A stretch of DNA of 6,061 nucleotides, taken from contig JAEYUD010000109.1 of the NCBI GenBank assembly GCA_023433685.1, positions 1 to 6,061 on the forward strand, read 5' to 3'. Below, piece by piece: positions 5,803 to 6,061 of the stretch (positions within the stretch are counted from its first letter, which is position 1; each line of letters starts with the position of its first letter). Source of the stretch: Bacteroidota bacterium (GTDB taxonomy: Bacteria; Bacteroidota; Ignavibacteria; Ignavibacteriales; Ignavibacteriaceae). A program made the translations under genes and the position numbers. Under the pieces are notes generated by a model, which was not told where the DNA came from, did no database searches, and worked only from the letters and a program-made list of their open reading frames with translations.

Positions 5803-6061
5803 ATGGCTGTTAAGAAGCGGATGAAGGATTTTACATTGATGGAGAAAATTTACATTCCATCAATAGTGGCGGGTTTGAGCATTACGTTGAAGAATATGTT
5901 TCGGAAACCTTATACGCTGATGTATCCCGAGGAGAAGTTTGAGCCGACGGGACATTACCGTGGAAGGCCCGTGCTTGTCATGGAAGATAACGGCGCGGAG
6001 AGATGTGTAGCCTGTGGGCTTTGCTCGCGGGTATGCCCCCCTTTAGCCATCGATATTCAGG
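5803..6061 (+). CDS. nuoI: NADH-quinone oxidoreductase subunit I (5' part, runs off the window)
   Basis: The first 86 residues of the 8Fe-8S ferredoxin subunit that carries clusters N6a and N6b, passing electrons to the terminal cluster next to the quinone site. Visible are the membrane-facing N-terminal helix region (YIPSIVAGLSITLKNMF), the conserved PYTLMYPEEK segment, RGRPVL, and the first cysteine set C68, C71, C74 and C78 in ERCVACGLCSRVCPP. Those cysteines supply three ligands of one cluster and the fourth of the other. The second cysteine set is beyond the window edge; the frame is open to the end. ATG 5803 has AGGAG at 5791-5795, overlapping the nuoH stop codon, a good ribosome site that indicates tight coupling with nuoH. 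The order nuoG-nuoH-nuoI is the standard operon order. Confidence 0.95.
   Translation, partial: MAVKKRMKDFTLMEKIYIPSIVAGLSITLKNMFRKPYTLMYPEEKFEPTGHYRGRPVLVMEDNGAERCVACGLCSRVCPPLAIDIQ

Noticed and set aside
1..6061. A new defence, mobile or biosynthetic system
   Set aside because: All complete genes are recognisable housekeeping families (aminotransferase, M16 peptidase, complex I subunits); only the 35-residue tail at the left edge is unassigned.

Overview
The window looks like ordinary chromosomal DNA of a bacterium from the Bacteroidota/Chlorobiota/Ignavibacteria side of the tree. That placement is an inference. It rests on promoter-like elements of the Bacteroidota type (TTTG about 20 nt upstream of TAnnTTTG) before two transcription units, weak Shine-Dalgarno use, moderate GC, and a short (543-residue) complex I subunit G. 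No 16S or marker-gene test is possible here. All genes lie on the + strand.

Layout: (1) 1-109, the 3' end of an unidentified gene. (2) 110-379, an AT-rich gap holding a two-copy direct repeat of the 'CAGGATT' type starting at the stop codon of the first gene, an imperfect long stem-loop, and a candidate promoter. (3) 380-1579, a complete AlaA-type alanine aminotransferase, followed by a strong hairpin that probably ends its transcript. (4) A candidate promoter at 1638-1669 opens a second unit: an M16B zinc peptidase (best start TTG 1700), then nuoG, nuoH and the start of nuoI, which runs off the right edge. (5) The 142-bp gap between nuoG and nuoH is made mostly of four small tandem arrays. 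Each has a 7-bp period but a different unit, and the first is in phase with the nuoG stop codon.

Function: nuoG, nuoH and nuoI encode the iron-sulfur chain and the quinone-site membrane subunit of NADH:quinone oxidoreductase (complex I). NuoG keeps the ligand sets for N1b, N5, N4 and the optional N7 cluster, but its molybdopterin-like region is strongly shortened. The usual upstream nuo genes (E and F) are replaced by an M16 peptidase whose stop codon overlaps the nuoG ribosome-binding site, so the two are probably co-expressed. The aminotransferase is a separate unit linking pyruvate/alanine and glutamate metabolism.

I found no defence system, mobile element with a transposase, CRISPR array, tRNA or rRNA. 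The features most worth a second look are non-coding: the heptamer mosaic inside the nuo operon and the repeat/stem-loop block before the aminotransferase.
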